The notes under the pieces: generated by a model
What the model saw: only the letters and a program-made list of their open reading frames with translations
Databases searched by the model: none
Told to the model about the DNA's origin: nothing
Program-made: the position numbers and the translations under genes
From: Pseudomonadota bacterium
GTDB lineage: Bacteria; Pseudomonadota; Alphaproteobacteria; Rhizobiales; Xanthobacteraceae
NCBI GenBank assembly: GCA_021823875.1
Contig: JAKAMD010000217.1
Span: 1-6,157, forward strand
Length of the DNA stretch: 6,157 bases
Reading direction: 5' to 3'
In this document: in pieces, positions 1 to 4,710 of the stretch
Layout: every line of letters starts with the position of its first letter
Position numbering within the stretch: position 1 is the stretch's first letter

Positions 1-579
1 CTGCGCGCGACCACCTGGGAGGACGAGGCGGCCAAGAAATTCAGCTTCAATTCGCAGAACCTGCTCAACGAGCGCGAGACGTCGTCGGTCGATGGTCATG
101 CCGAGCGCGGCGGTGAAGCGGTGAACGTCTCGCTCACCAAGCCGGGGCCGAAGAAGTTTCAGGTGCCGGCCGATACGGTGTTTCCGACCGACCATATGCG
201 CCGCATCATCGAGGCGGCGCGCGCTGGCAAGACCCTGCTGCAGTTCCCGGTCTATGACGGCTCCGACGACGGACAGAAGCTCTACAATACCCTCACTGTC
301 ATCGGCAAAGCGATCCCGCCCGGCACAAAGCCGGTCGACGATGCCGGCAGCAAATACCCGGAACTGGCCAAGCTCACGCGTTGGCCGGTGACCATCAGCT
401 ATTTCGACAAGGAGAGCGCCAAGAAGGAGAAGACCGGCGAGCAGATGCCGGTCTATGCGCTGACTTTCGAGCTCTACGAGAACGGCATATCGCGCGCGCT
501 CATCCTCGACTATTCGGATTTCACGCTGAGCGGCGAAATGACCGGGCTGGAGCTGAAGAAGACAAAGCCATGTAAGTGA
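1..579 (+). CDS. eipB: EipB-like DUF1849 periplasmic protein, C-terminal part (5' end outside window)
   Basis: The reading frame is open from base 1, so this is the last 192 codons of a longer gene; an internal GTG at 121 is not a credible start because the family-like sequence continues upstream of it. Recognisable DUF1849/EipB features are the YDGSDDG segment (about residues 82-88), TLTVIGKAIP, a WPVTISYF strand, PVYALTFELYENG and the closing LDYSDFTLSGEMTGLE. EipB of Brucella is a periplasmic beta-spiral protein of about 280 residues needed for envelope integrity, with a disulfide joining an N-terminal Cys to one close to the C-terminus. Here the only visible Cys is the second-to-last residue (ends PCK), which fits that position; its partner would lie upstream of the window. 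The signal peptide is likewise not visible. The gene converges on dinB. Family assignment is confident; function is by homology. Confidence 0.82.
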   Translation: MRATTWEDEAAKKFSFNSQNLLNERETSSVDGHAERGGEAVNVSLTKPGPKKFQVPADTVFPTDHMRRIIEAARAGKTLLQFPVYDGSDDGQKLYNTLTVIGKAIPPGTKPVDDAGSKYPELAKLTRWPVTISYFDKESAKKEKTGEQMPVYALTFELYENGISRALILDYSDFTLSGEMTGLELKKTKPCK

Positions 580-620
580 GGCGGGGCGCTCTGCGCGGCG
601 CTAACGGCTATCCGCTTGCC

Positions 621-656
621 TCTCCACTGTCATTGCCGGGCTTGACCCGGCGACGC
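621..656. repeat. Short dispersed-type palindrome between convergent genes
   Basis: A perfect 6-bp inverted repeat, GCCGGG (635-640) and CCCGGC (646-651), is separated by CTTGA. The flanks (CACTGTCATT before it) match the small palindromic element I recall as scattered in very many copies through Bradyrhizobium-type genomes. Its antisense reading gives the AGSSPAMT string that is common in spurious ORF translations from such genomes. It lies 5 bases beyond the dinB stop and 55 bases beyond the eipB stop. There is no U-run on either strand, so it is not a classical intrinsic terminator, although it could still act at the 3' ends of both transcripts. This looks like a truncated copy, since the usual trailing part is missing. 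Confidence 0.6.
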
Positions 657-1904
657 TCACTCTTCCTCGATCGCCAGCCCGCGCACCACCGCGGCGCGGC
701 CGAACTTGGCGCGCAGGCGGTCGACCGCGTGTTCGGCCTGCGCCGAGCGGCGGTCGATCAGATCGGCGAGGTCGTCGTCGGCGGCCTCGCAGAGGCTGCT
801 GACGCCGATGCCGATCAGGCGGAAACGGGTCGTTCCCACTTCGCGCGTCAACAGGTCGTGGCCGGCGGCATAGATACGCGCAGCAAGTTGGGTCGGTGCG
901 CCGAGTGATCGTGCGCGCGTGCGCAGCTTGAAGTCGGCGCTCTTGAGCTTGAGCGTGACGGTGGAGCCGGCGAGGGAAGCCGCCTTCAGGCGAGCGGAGA
1001 CTTTCTCGGTCAGTTCCCACAGCGTCTGCTCGAGCGGGCGCAGCTCGGCGATATCGCGCTCGAAGGTGGTCTCGGCCGAGATGCTTTTGGTCTCCTGCTC
1101 GGGATCGACCTTGCGTGTGTCGATACCGCGCGCGAGCCGCGCGAGGCGCAGGCCTTCCTCGCCGTATCGGCGCATGAGATCGGTTTCGCTGGCGCGCTGC
1201 AGATCGGCGATCAGCCGGTAGCCGTCCTTGGCCAGCCGCGCCGCGCCCACCGCGCCGACGCCGTAGATGAAGCCGACCGGCTTGGGCGCGAGGAAAGCGG
1301 CGGCTTCCTCCTGGCCGAGCACCGCATAGCCGCGCGGCTTGTCGAGATCGGAAGCGATCTTGGCGAGGAATTTGTTGGCGGCGAGCCCGATCGAGACGGT
1401 GATGCCGAGATCGCGTTCGACTTGCGCCGCGAAGCGCGCCAGCACCTTGGCCGCGCTCATGCCGTGCAGGCGCGCGGTGCCGGCGAGATCGAGAAAGGCT
1501 TCGTCGATCGACAGCGGCTCGACCAGCGGCGTCAGCGCCCGCATCGCCTGCCGCACCTCGCGGCCGACCGCGGCGTATTTCGCCATGTTGGGTTTGATCA
1601 CCACCGCCTGCGGACAGCGGCGCTTTGCCTCGAACATCGGCATGGCCGAGCGCACGCCGAAGGTGCGCGCGATATAGCAGGCGGTCGCGACCACGCCGCG
1701 TTTGCCGCCGCCGACGATCAGCGGCTTGTCGCGCAGGCTCGGGTCATCACGTTTCTCAATGGTGGCATAAAAGGCATCGCAATCGATATGGGCGATGGTC
1801 AGCCGGTCGAGCTCGGGATGGCGCACGAGCCGCGGCGAGCGGCAGGCCGGACAGCGCGTCGCCGGCGCGGGCACATCGGCAAGGCAATCGCGGCAGAAGC
1901 TCAT
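657..1904 (-). CDS. dinB: DNA polymerase IV (Y-family, DinB) with N-terminal zinc ribbon
   Basis: This encodes a 415-residue Y-family translesion polymerase, which copies past damaged template bases with low fidelity. Catalytic carboxylates are visible: D41 in DCDAFYA (40s) and D134/E135 in LSIDEAFLD. Y46 is at the steric-gate position (E. coli DinB F13). The stretch SIGLAANKFLAKIASDLDKP (171-190) is the family's palm/thumb signature, and a little-finger domain follows to the C-terminus. Ahead of the polymerase is a short zinc-ribbon-like module, C4-x2-C7 and C18-x2-C21, absent from E. coli DinB but, as I recall, usual in rhizobial homologues. I see no clear clamp-binding motif at the C-terminus, which ends in an acidic EEE. 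The ATG at 1904 gives the full zinc ribbon and sits in the last unit of an 11-bp tandem repeat; the Shine-Dalgarno is weak. It follows the DUF3572 gene with a 29-base gap. I found no alphaproteobacterial LexA box (GTTC-N7-GTTC) upstream. Confidence 0.95.
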   Translation of the reverse strand: MSFCRDCLADVPAPATRCPACRSPRLVRHPELDRLTIAHIDCDAFYATIEKRDDPSLRDKPLIVGGGKRGVVATACYIARTFGVRSAMPMFEAKRRCPQAVVIKPNMAKYAAVGREVRQAMRALTPLVEPLSIDEAFLDLAGTARLHGMSAAKVLARFAAQVERDLGITVSIGLAANKFLAKIASDLDKPRGYAVLGQEEAAAFLAPKPVGFIYGVGAVGAARLAKDGYRLIADLQRASETDLMRRYGEEGLRLARLARGIDTRKVDPEQETKSISAETTFERDIAELRPLEQTLWELTEKVSARLKAASLAGSTVTLKLKSADFKLRTRARSLGAPTQLAARIYAAGHDLLTREVGTTRFRLIGIGVSSLCEAADDDLADLIDRRSAQAEHAVDRLRAKFGRAAVVRGLAIEEE

Positions 1905-1941
1905 GGGAATCTCACGGTAATCTCATGGACATCTCACGGGC
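1898..1941 (-). repeat. Four 11-bp tandem units at the DUF3572-dinB stop/start junction
   Basis: On the plus strand the units start at 1898, 1909, 1920 and 1931, with core A(G/T)CTCA(C/T)GG and two variable bases. Read on the coding (minus) strand, each unit carries RTGA: GTGA (1937-1934), ATGA (1926-1923), GTGA (1915-1912) and ATGA (1904-1901). The first holds the DUF3572 stop and the last holds the dinB start. The intervening starts give three 15-base ORFs, GTG AGA TGT CCA TGA, ATG AGA TTA CCG TGA and GTG AGA TTC CCA TGA. Each overlaps the next by 4 bases, and the last stop overlaps the dinB ATG. The layout is directly visible; use by ribosomes is inferred. Confidence 0.85.
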
Positions 1942-2233
1942 TGTCGCGCTCCCAAGGCCCGCCGCCGAGCGCATGCCGCGCCTTGTCGATTTCGGCGGGC
2001 TCGAGGCCGGCCTCGGCGGCAAAGCTTTCGATCAGCCGCTGGTCCTCCGCGACATGCTCGAGCACGCCGGCGAGGAAGCCCGGCTCGCCGGCGGCGGTGC
2101 GAATCTCGTTCAGGCTTATACCGGTCATGGCAAGGAAGCGCCCTAATCGTTCACCATCTTGGGCAATAAAGGTAAGCGCCTGAATCGCCAGCCGTTCTGC
2201 CGCTTCCCGTGAGATCGGAAGGCGTTGTTTCAT
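1934..2233 (-). CDS. DUF3572 family protein, small, function unknown
   Basis: This encodes a 99-residue acidic, helix-rich protein with no signal peptide, membrane segment or cysteine. The pattern ISREAAERLAIQALTFIAQD, then ERLGRFLAMTGISLNEIR, then GFLAGVLEHVAEDQRLI matches DUF3572, a family found mainly in alphaproteobacteria. No biochemical role is known to me. The ATG at 2233 is preceded on the minus strand by GGAAAGG about 11 bases upstream, a passable ribosome site. The gene is first in a two-gene minus-strand unit with dinB and is divergent from divK. This neighbourhood (DUF3572 beside divK-pleD) recurs in rhizobial genomes as I recall, which hints at a housekeeping rather than acquired gene. 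The stop TGA lies inside the 11-bp repeat that leads to dinB. Confidence 0.85.
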   Translation of the reverse strand: MKQRLPISREAAERLAIQALTFIAQDGERLGRFLAMTGISLNEIRTAAGEPGFLAGVLEHVAEDQRLIESFAAEAGLEPAEIDKARHALGGGPWERDSP

Positions 2234-2360
2234 CGATCGGATTTGCCTTTCCGTAAGATTTGAGCACTACGGTTAGCCATCATGCCCGACCACGCTTGGC
2301 CTGGCGACGGCTGCCGCGCCGGATCGACAGGAATTGGGGACAATTAAGGGGGCGGGGAGA
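2234..2360. promoter_or_regulatory. Divergent control region between DUF3572-dinB and divK-pleD
   Basis: These 127 bases must carry the start signals for both directions, because the genes on each side point away from it. I could not identify a convincing -35/-10 pair. A single TTAA (2344-2347) is present, but no full CtrA site (TTAA-N7-TTAA), and no LexA box was found. AAGGGGG at 2346-2352 is a good ribosome-binding site 8 bases ahead of the divK ATG. Confidence 0.5.
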
Positions 2361-2732
2361 ATGTCGAAGACCGTCCTGATCGTGGAGGACAACGAGCTCA
2401 ACATGAAGCTCTTCCACGATCTCCTCGAGGCGCACGGCTATCAGACCGTTTGTACGCGCAACGGGATCGAGGCCATGGATCTGGCGCGCAAATATCGGCC
2501 CGATCTGATTTTGATGGATATTCAATTGCCGGAAGTCTCCGGACTGGAAGTAACCAAATGGCTCAAGGACGACTCCGAGTTGAAGGCTATTCCGGTGGTG
2601 GCCGTCACCGCCTTCGCCATGAAGGGCGACGAGGAGCGTATCCGCGAGGGGGGGTGCGAAGCCTATCTGTCCAAGCCGATCTCGGTCGCCAAATTCATCG
2701 AGACGATCCGGCACTTCCTGGGTACGGCGTGA
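2361..2732 (+). CDS. divK: DivK single-domain response regulator (cell polarity/cell cycle)
   Basis: This encodes a 123-residue stand-alone receiver domain with no output domain. It starts MSKTVLIVEDNELNMKLFHD; E9/D10 form the acidic pocket, D53 (LILMDIQLPE) is the phosphoacceptor, and T83 (AVTAFAMKGD) and K105 (SKPIS) are the switch residues. The runs MDIQLPEVSGLEVTKWLK and AMKGDEERIREGGCEAY are almost the same as in Caulobacter DivK. In Caulobacter, DivK is phosphorylated by DivJ, dephosphorylated by PleC, and acts through DivL/CckA to lower CtrA activity; the same role is expected here. The ATG at 2361 is preferred over an in-frame TTG at 2334 because it matches the family N-terminus and has AAGGGGG 8 bases upstream. 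pleD follows after 15 bases, so the two are surely co-transcribed. Confidence 0.97.
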   Translation: MSKTVLIVEDNELNMKLFHDLLEAHGYQTVCTRNGIEAMDLARKYRPDLILMDIQLPEVSGLEVTKWLKDDSELKAIPVVAVTAFAMKGDEERIREGGCEAYLSKPISVAKFIETIRHFLGTA

Positions 2733-2747
2733 AGAAGGCGTGAAGTA
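2726..2747 (+). repeat. 11-bp tandem duplication at the divK-pleD junction
   Basis: GGCGTGAAGAA (2726-2736) is followed at once by GGCGTGAAGTA (2737-2747), with 10 of 11 bases identical. The divK stop TGA (2730-2732) is in the first copy, and the second copy repeats it at 2741-2743. Each TGA is part of GTGA. This gives GTG AAG AAG GCG TGA (2729-2743), overlapped by GTG AAG TAA (2740-2748), whose TAA shares one base with the pleD ATG (TAATG, 2746-2750). The AGAAGG at 2733-2738 is a likely pleD ribosome site, 9 bases from its ATG. Confidence 0.8.
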
Positions 2748-4121
2748 ATGACCGCCCGTGTTCTCGTCGTCGACGATGTGCCGGCCAACGTGAAGCTGCT
2801 GGAAGCGCGGCTGTCGGCGGAATATTTCGACGTCCTCACCGCCTGTAACGGTGCCGAGGCGCTGGCCCTGTGCGAGCGCGCCGAATGTGACATCGTGCTG
2901 CTCGACGTGATGATGCCGGACATGGACGGCTTCGAGGTGTGCCGCCGGCTCAAGTCCAATCCGGCGACCCACCATATTCCGGTGGTGATGGTGACCGCGC
3001 TCGATCAGCCATCCGACCGGGTGAAGGGGCTGGAAGCCGGCGCCGACGATTTCCTCACCAAGCCGGTGGACGACATGGCGCTGCTTTCGCGCGTGCGGTC
3101 GCTGGTGCGGCTGAAGATGGTGACCGACGAGTTGCGCATGCGCGCCGTCACCTCGCGCGAAATCGGCCTTGAGAACCCCGAACGCGAGGCGATCGCCGAG
3201 ACCGGCCGCAACGGTCGCGTGCTGGTCGTCGACGACCGGCATTCGTCCTATGACCGCATCCAGAGAATGCTGGAAGGCGAGCAGACGGTCGAGGTGGAGC
3301 CGATGCCGGGTGAGGCGCTGTTCCGCGCCGCCGAGGGCGAATACGATCTGGTGATTGTCTCGCTCGGCTTGCAGAATTTCGATGCGCTGCGGCTGTGCAG
3401 CCAGTTGCGCTCGCTCGATCGCACGCGCGGCCTGCCGATTCTCGCCGTCGCCGAGCCCGACAATACGGCGCGGATGACGCGCGGCCTGGAAATCGGCATC
3501 AACGACTATCTGGTCCGCCCGATCGACAAGAACGAGCTGCTGGCGCGCGTGCGCACGCAGGTCAAGAAGAAACGCTACACCGAGCGGCTGCGCGACAATG
3601 TGCAGATGTCGATCGAGATGGCGATCACCGATCCGCTCACCAGCCTGTTCAACCGGCGCTACATGGAGACGCATCTCACTTCGCTGGTGGAGCAGGCGGC
3701 CAACCGCGGCAAGCCGCTCGCGGTGCTGATCCTCGATATCGACTTCTTCAAGTCGATCAATGACGGCCACGGTCACGACGCCGGCGACGACGTGTTGCGC
3801 GAGTTCGCGCTGCGCATCCGCAAGTCGATCCGCAATATCGATCTCGCCTGCCGCTACGGCGGCGAGGAATTCGTCATCGTGATGCCGGAAACCGATATGG
3901 CGGTGGCGACCGTGGTGGCCGAGCGGCTGCGCCGGCGCATCGCCAGCGAGCCCTTCGCCATCCAGAACGGCAGCAAGAGCCTGGAAGTGACGATTTCGGT
4001 CGGGCTCGCCGAGCTGAGCGAGCCTGGCGACACGGCCGCCACCGTCCTCAAGCGCGCCGACGAGGCGCTCTACCGCGCCAAGCGCGACGGCCGTAACCGG
4101 GTGGTGCAAGCGGCCGCCTGA
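2748..4121 (+). CDS. pleD: PleD diguanylate cyclase response regulator (REC-REC-GGDEF)
   Basis: A 457-residue protein (Caulobacter PleD is 454) that makes c-di-GMP from two GTP when phosphorylated. REC1 (about 1-120) has D9/D10, phosphoacceptor D53 (LLDVMMPDMDGFEVC), T83 and K105; Y26 matches the residue tied to REC-driven dimerisation in Caulobacter. REC2 (about 156-275) is a degenerate adaptor: it keeps VDD (161-163) but has S205 at the acceptor position and R257 in place of the conserved Lys. The cyclase domain (about 290-457) has DPLTSLFNRRYM, metal/substrate residues D330, N338 and D347, and an active-site GGEEF (371-375). An intact product-inhibition site RNID (R362-x2-D365) lies five residues before GGEEF. 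The start is supported by AGAAGG 9 bases upstream and by TAATG overlap with the junction repeat. It converges on rpmG. In Caulobacter PleD drives the motile-to-sessile transition; the same output is likely but not proven here. Confidence 0.97.
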   Translation: MTARVLVVDDVPANVKLLEARLSAEYFDVLTACNGAEALALCERAECDIVLLDVMMPDMDGFEVCRRLKSNPATHHIPVVMVTALDQPSDRVKGLEAGADDFLTKPVDDMALLSRVRSLVRLKMVTDELRMRAVTSREIGLENPEREAIAETGRNGRVLVVDDRHSSYDRIQRMLEGEQTVEVEPMPGEALFRAAEGEYDLVIVSLGLQNFDALRLCSQLRSLDRTRGLPILAVAEPDNTARMTRGLEIGINDYLVRPIDKNELLARVRTQVKKKRYTERLRDNVQMSIEMAITDPLTSLFNRRYMETHLTSLVEQAANRGKPLAVLILDIDFFKSINDGHGHDAGDDVLREFALRIRKSIRNIDLACRYGGEEFVIVMPETDMAVATVVAERLRRRIASEPFAIQNGSKSLEVTISVGLAELSEPGDTAATVLKRADEALYRAKRDGRNRVVQAAA

Positions 4122-4211
4122 GCGGCCGGTTCCGCGCGCGCTTTCAAGACCTTAACGAAGGCGGTGGTGGGCCTGCCGGCTTTGGTCTAACCTTGCGGGC
4201 GACGACCGATT

Positions 4212-4262
4212 CCGGCGCGGTCAGGCGAAACTGCCGCGTGAGCCGGAGCGGTATTTTCCTTT
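4212..4262 (+). terminator. Probable intrinsic terminator of divK-pleD
   Basis: On the + strand CGCGG (4216-4220) pairs with CCGCG (4234-4238). The stem continues, after one bulged T, with CAG (4222-4224) and CTG (4231-4233), closing on a GCGAAA loop. An outer CCGG/CCGG pair (4212-4215, 4243-4246) can extend it. TATTTTCCTTT follows at 4252-4262. The T-run is interrupted and starts several bases beyond the stem, so this is a moderate rather than textbook terminator, about 90 bases past the pleD stop. Confidence 0.45.
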
Positions 4263-4269
4263 GCCCTGC

Positions 4270-4385
4270 GGAGAGCTCAGGTCCGCCGCATCTCCTGGGT
4301 CCGTGGGGTTCGGCCGGCCCGGAAGCGGTGCGAGTGGCCTCCTTGTCATCGCTTCCGGCCGGCCACCATTGTCCGGAAGCTCTCC
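4270..4385. repeat. Nested inverted repeats with alternative pairing
   Basis: The outer arms GGAGAGCT (4270-4277) and AGCTCTCC (4378-4385) enclose a long inner stem, GGCCGGCC-C-GGAAGCG (4312-4327) with CGCTTCCGGCCGGCC (4350-4364), which is 15 pairs with one bulged C and a 22-base loop. CCGGAAGC occurs at 4319-4326 and again at 4373-4380, and its complement GCTTCCGG lies between them at 4351-4358, so the middle copy can pair left or right but not both. GTGGCC (4334-4339) and GGCCAC (4361-4366) offer a further competing pairing. It could be a palindromic mobile element, an untranslated structured RNA, or folded 3' sequence; no product is claimed. Confidence 0.7.
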
Positions 4386-4394
4386 CCTGACGTC

Positions 4395-4423
4395 AAAATG
4401 CAAAGGGCGCCGCAAGGCGCCCT
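4395..4423 (-). terminator. Intrinsic terminator of rpmG
   Basis: This is a perfect 8-bp stem, AGGGCGCC (4404-4411) with GGCGCCCT (4416-4423), around a 4-base loop. On the minus strand the hairpin is followed by TTGCATTTT (4403-4395). It begins 30 bases beyond the rpmG stop, in the right orientation to end the rpmG transcript. The symmetrical stem has an AAA run on the other side but no U-run for the + strand, so it should act mainly on rpmG. Confidence 0.8.
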
Positions 4424-4453
4424 GGCAACCACGTAACGCCGGTGAATCCGCGC

Positions 4454-4621
4454 TTACTTGATCTTGGATTCGCGGTATTCGACGTGCTTCTTGGCGATCG
4501 GGTCGTATTTCTTCTTGACCATCTTTTCGGTCTGCGTGCGCGAGTTCTTCTTGGTCACATAATAGTGGCCGGTGTCGGCGCTGGACACGAGCTTGATCTT
4601 CAGGGAGACGGCTTTGGCCAT
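4454..4621 (-). CDS. rpmG: 50S ribosomal protein bL33 (L33), zinc-independent form
   Basis: This is a 55-codon gene. The protein begins MAKAVSLKIKLVSSADTGHY and continues YVTKKNSRTQTEKMVKKKYD before ending VEYRESKIK, an unmistakable bL33 at the normal family length. It is a small basic component of the large ribosomal subunit near the E site. It has no cysteine at all, so it is the C-minus, zinc-independent type usual in alphaproteobacteria. The ATG at 4621 has GAGGA 5 bases upstream on the minus strand. The gene is 89 bases downstream of the NUDIX gene, has its own likely promoter in that gap and a strong hairpin terminator after it, so it is probably mostly transcribed alone. A longer overlapping frame on the same strand is not the real gene. 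Confidence 0.97.
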   Translation of the reverse strand: MAKAVSLKIKLVSSADTGHYYVTKKNSRTQTEKMVKKKYDPIAKKHVEYRESKIK

Positions 4622-4661
4622 GGAATCCTCGGAACCTTTGTCGGACGGCTGTTTGGCCGGG

Positions 4662-4689
4662 AACGTAGCGATGGGGCGGCAAATGTCAA
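4662..4689 (-). promoter_or_regulatory. Likely housekeeping promoter of rpmG
   Basis: On the minus strand a perfect TTGACA (4689-4684, preceded by C) is followed after 16 bases by TACGTT (4667-4662), a weak -10 match. Alphaproteobacterial vegetative promoters typically show a strong CTTGAC -35 and a loose -10, as here. It would start transcription roughly 30-35 bases before the rpmG ATG. Confidence 0.5.
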
Positions 4690-4710
4690 GAAATGAGGGA
4701 TTTTAGGCCC

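Larger units (their letters stand above)
4122..4453. other. Gene-free convergent region between pleD and rpmG
   Basis: The 332 bases hold a probable pleD terminator (4212-4262), a nested inverted-repeat structure (4270-4385) and the rpmG terminator (4395-4423). The first 90 bases carry a GC-rich self-complementary patch near the pleD stop (CGGCCG twice, 4111-4135) with no U-run, plus one TTAA. Short frames starting with TTG at 4193 and 4261 have no recognisable protein features, so I do not call a gene here. Confidence 0.7.

Noticed and set aside
1422..2183. 253-codon frame antisense to dinB and DUF3572
   Set aside because: Same codon-register effect over dinB; Arg/His-rich, no recognisable domain, no ribosome site.
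2334..2360. Upstream TTG as divK start
   Set aside because: It adds nine residues not found in DivK and lacks a ribosome site, whereas ATG at 2361 fits the family start and has AAGGGGG at good distance.
2234..2360. CtrA or LexA binding site in the divergent region
   Set aside because: Only one TTAA half-site is present, with no second at 7 bases, and there is no GTTC-N7-GTTC on either strand.
2280..4109. 609-codon open frame antisense to both divK and pleD
   Set aside because: It is in exact codon register with both genes, so it stays open simply because they avoid TTA, CTA and TCA codons, as expected in a GC-rich genome. The His-rich product has no family features.
4095..4138. Hairpin at the pleD stop (CGGCCG...CGGCCG, ACCGG...CCGGT) as terminator
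   Set aside because: It overlaps the coding end and has no following U-run; the structure at 4212-4262 is a better candidate.
4193..4461. Small plus-strand frames after pleD (TTG starts at 4193 and 4261)
   Set aside because: No ribosome site, unlike any family I know, and they run through hairpin structures and into the rpmG 3' end.
4221..4682. 153-codon minus frame covering rpmG
   Set aside because: It is out of frame with the unmistakable bL33 coding sequence and runs through the rpmG terminator and the repeat region.
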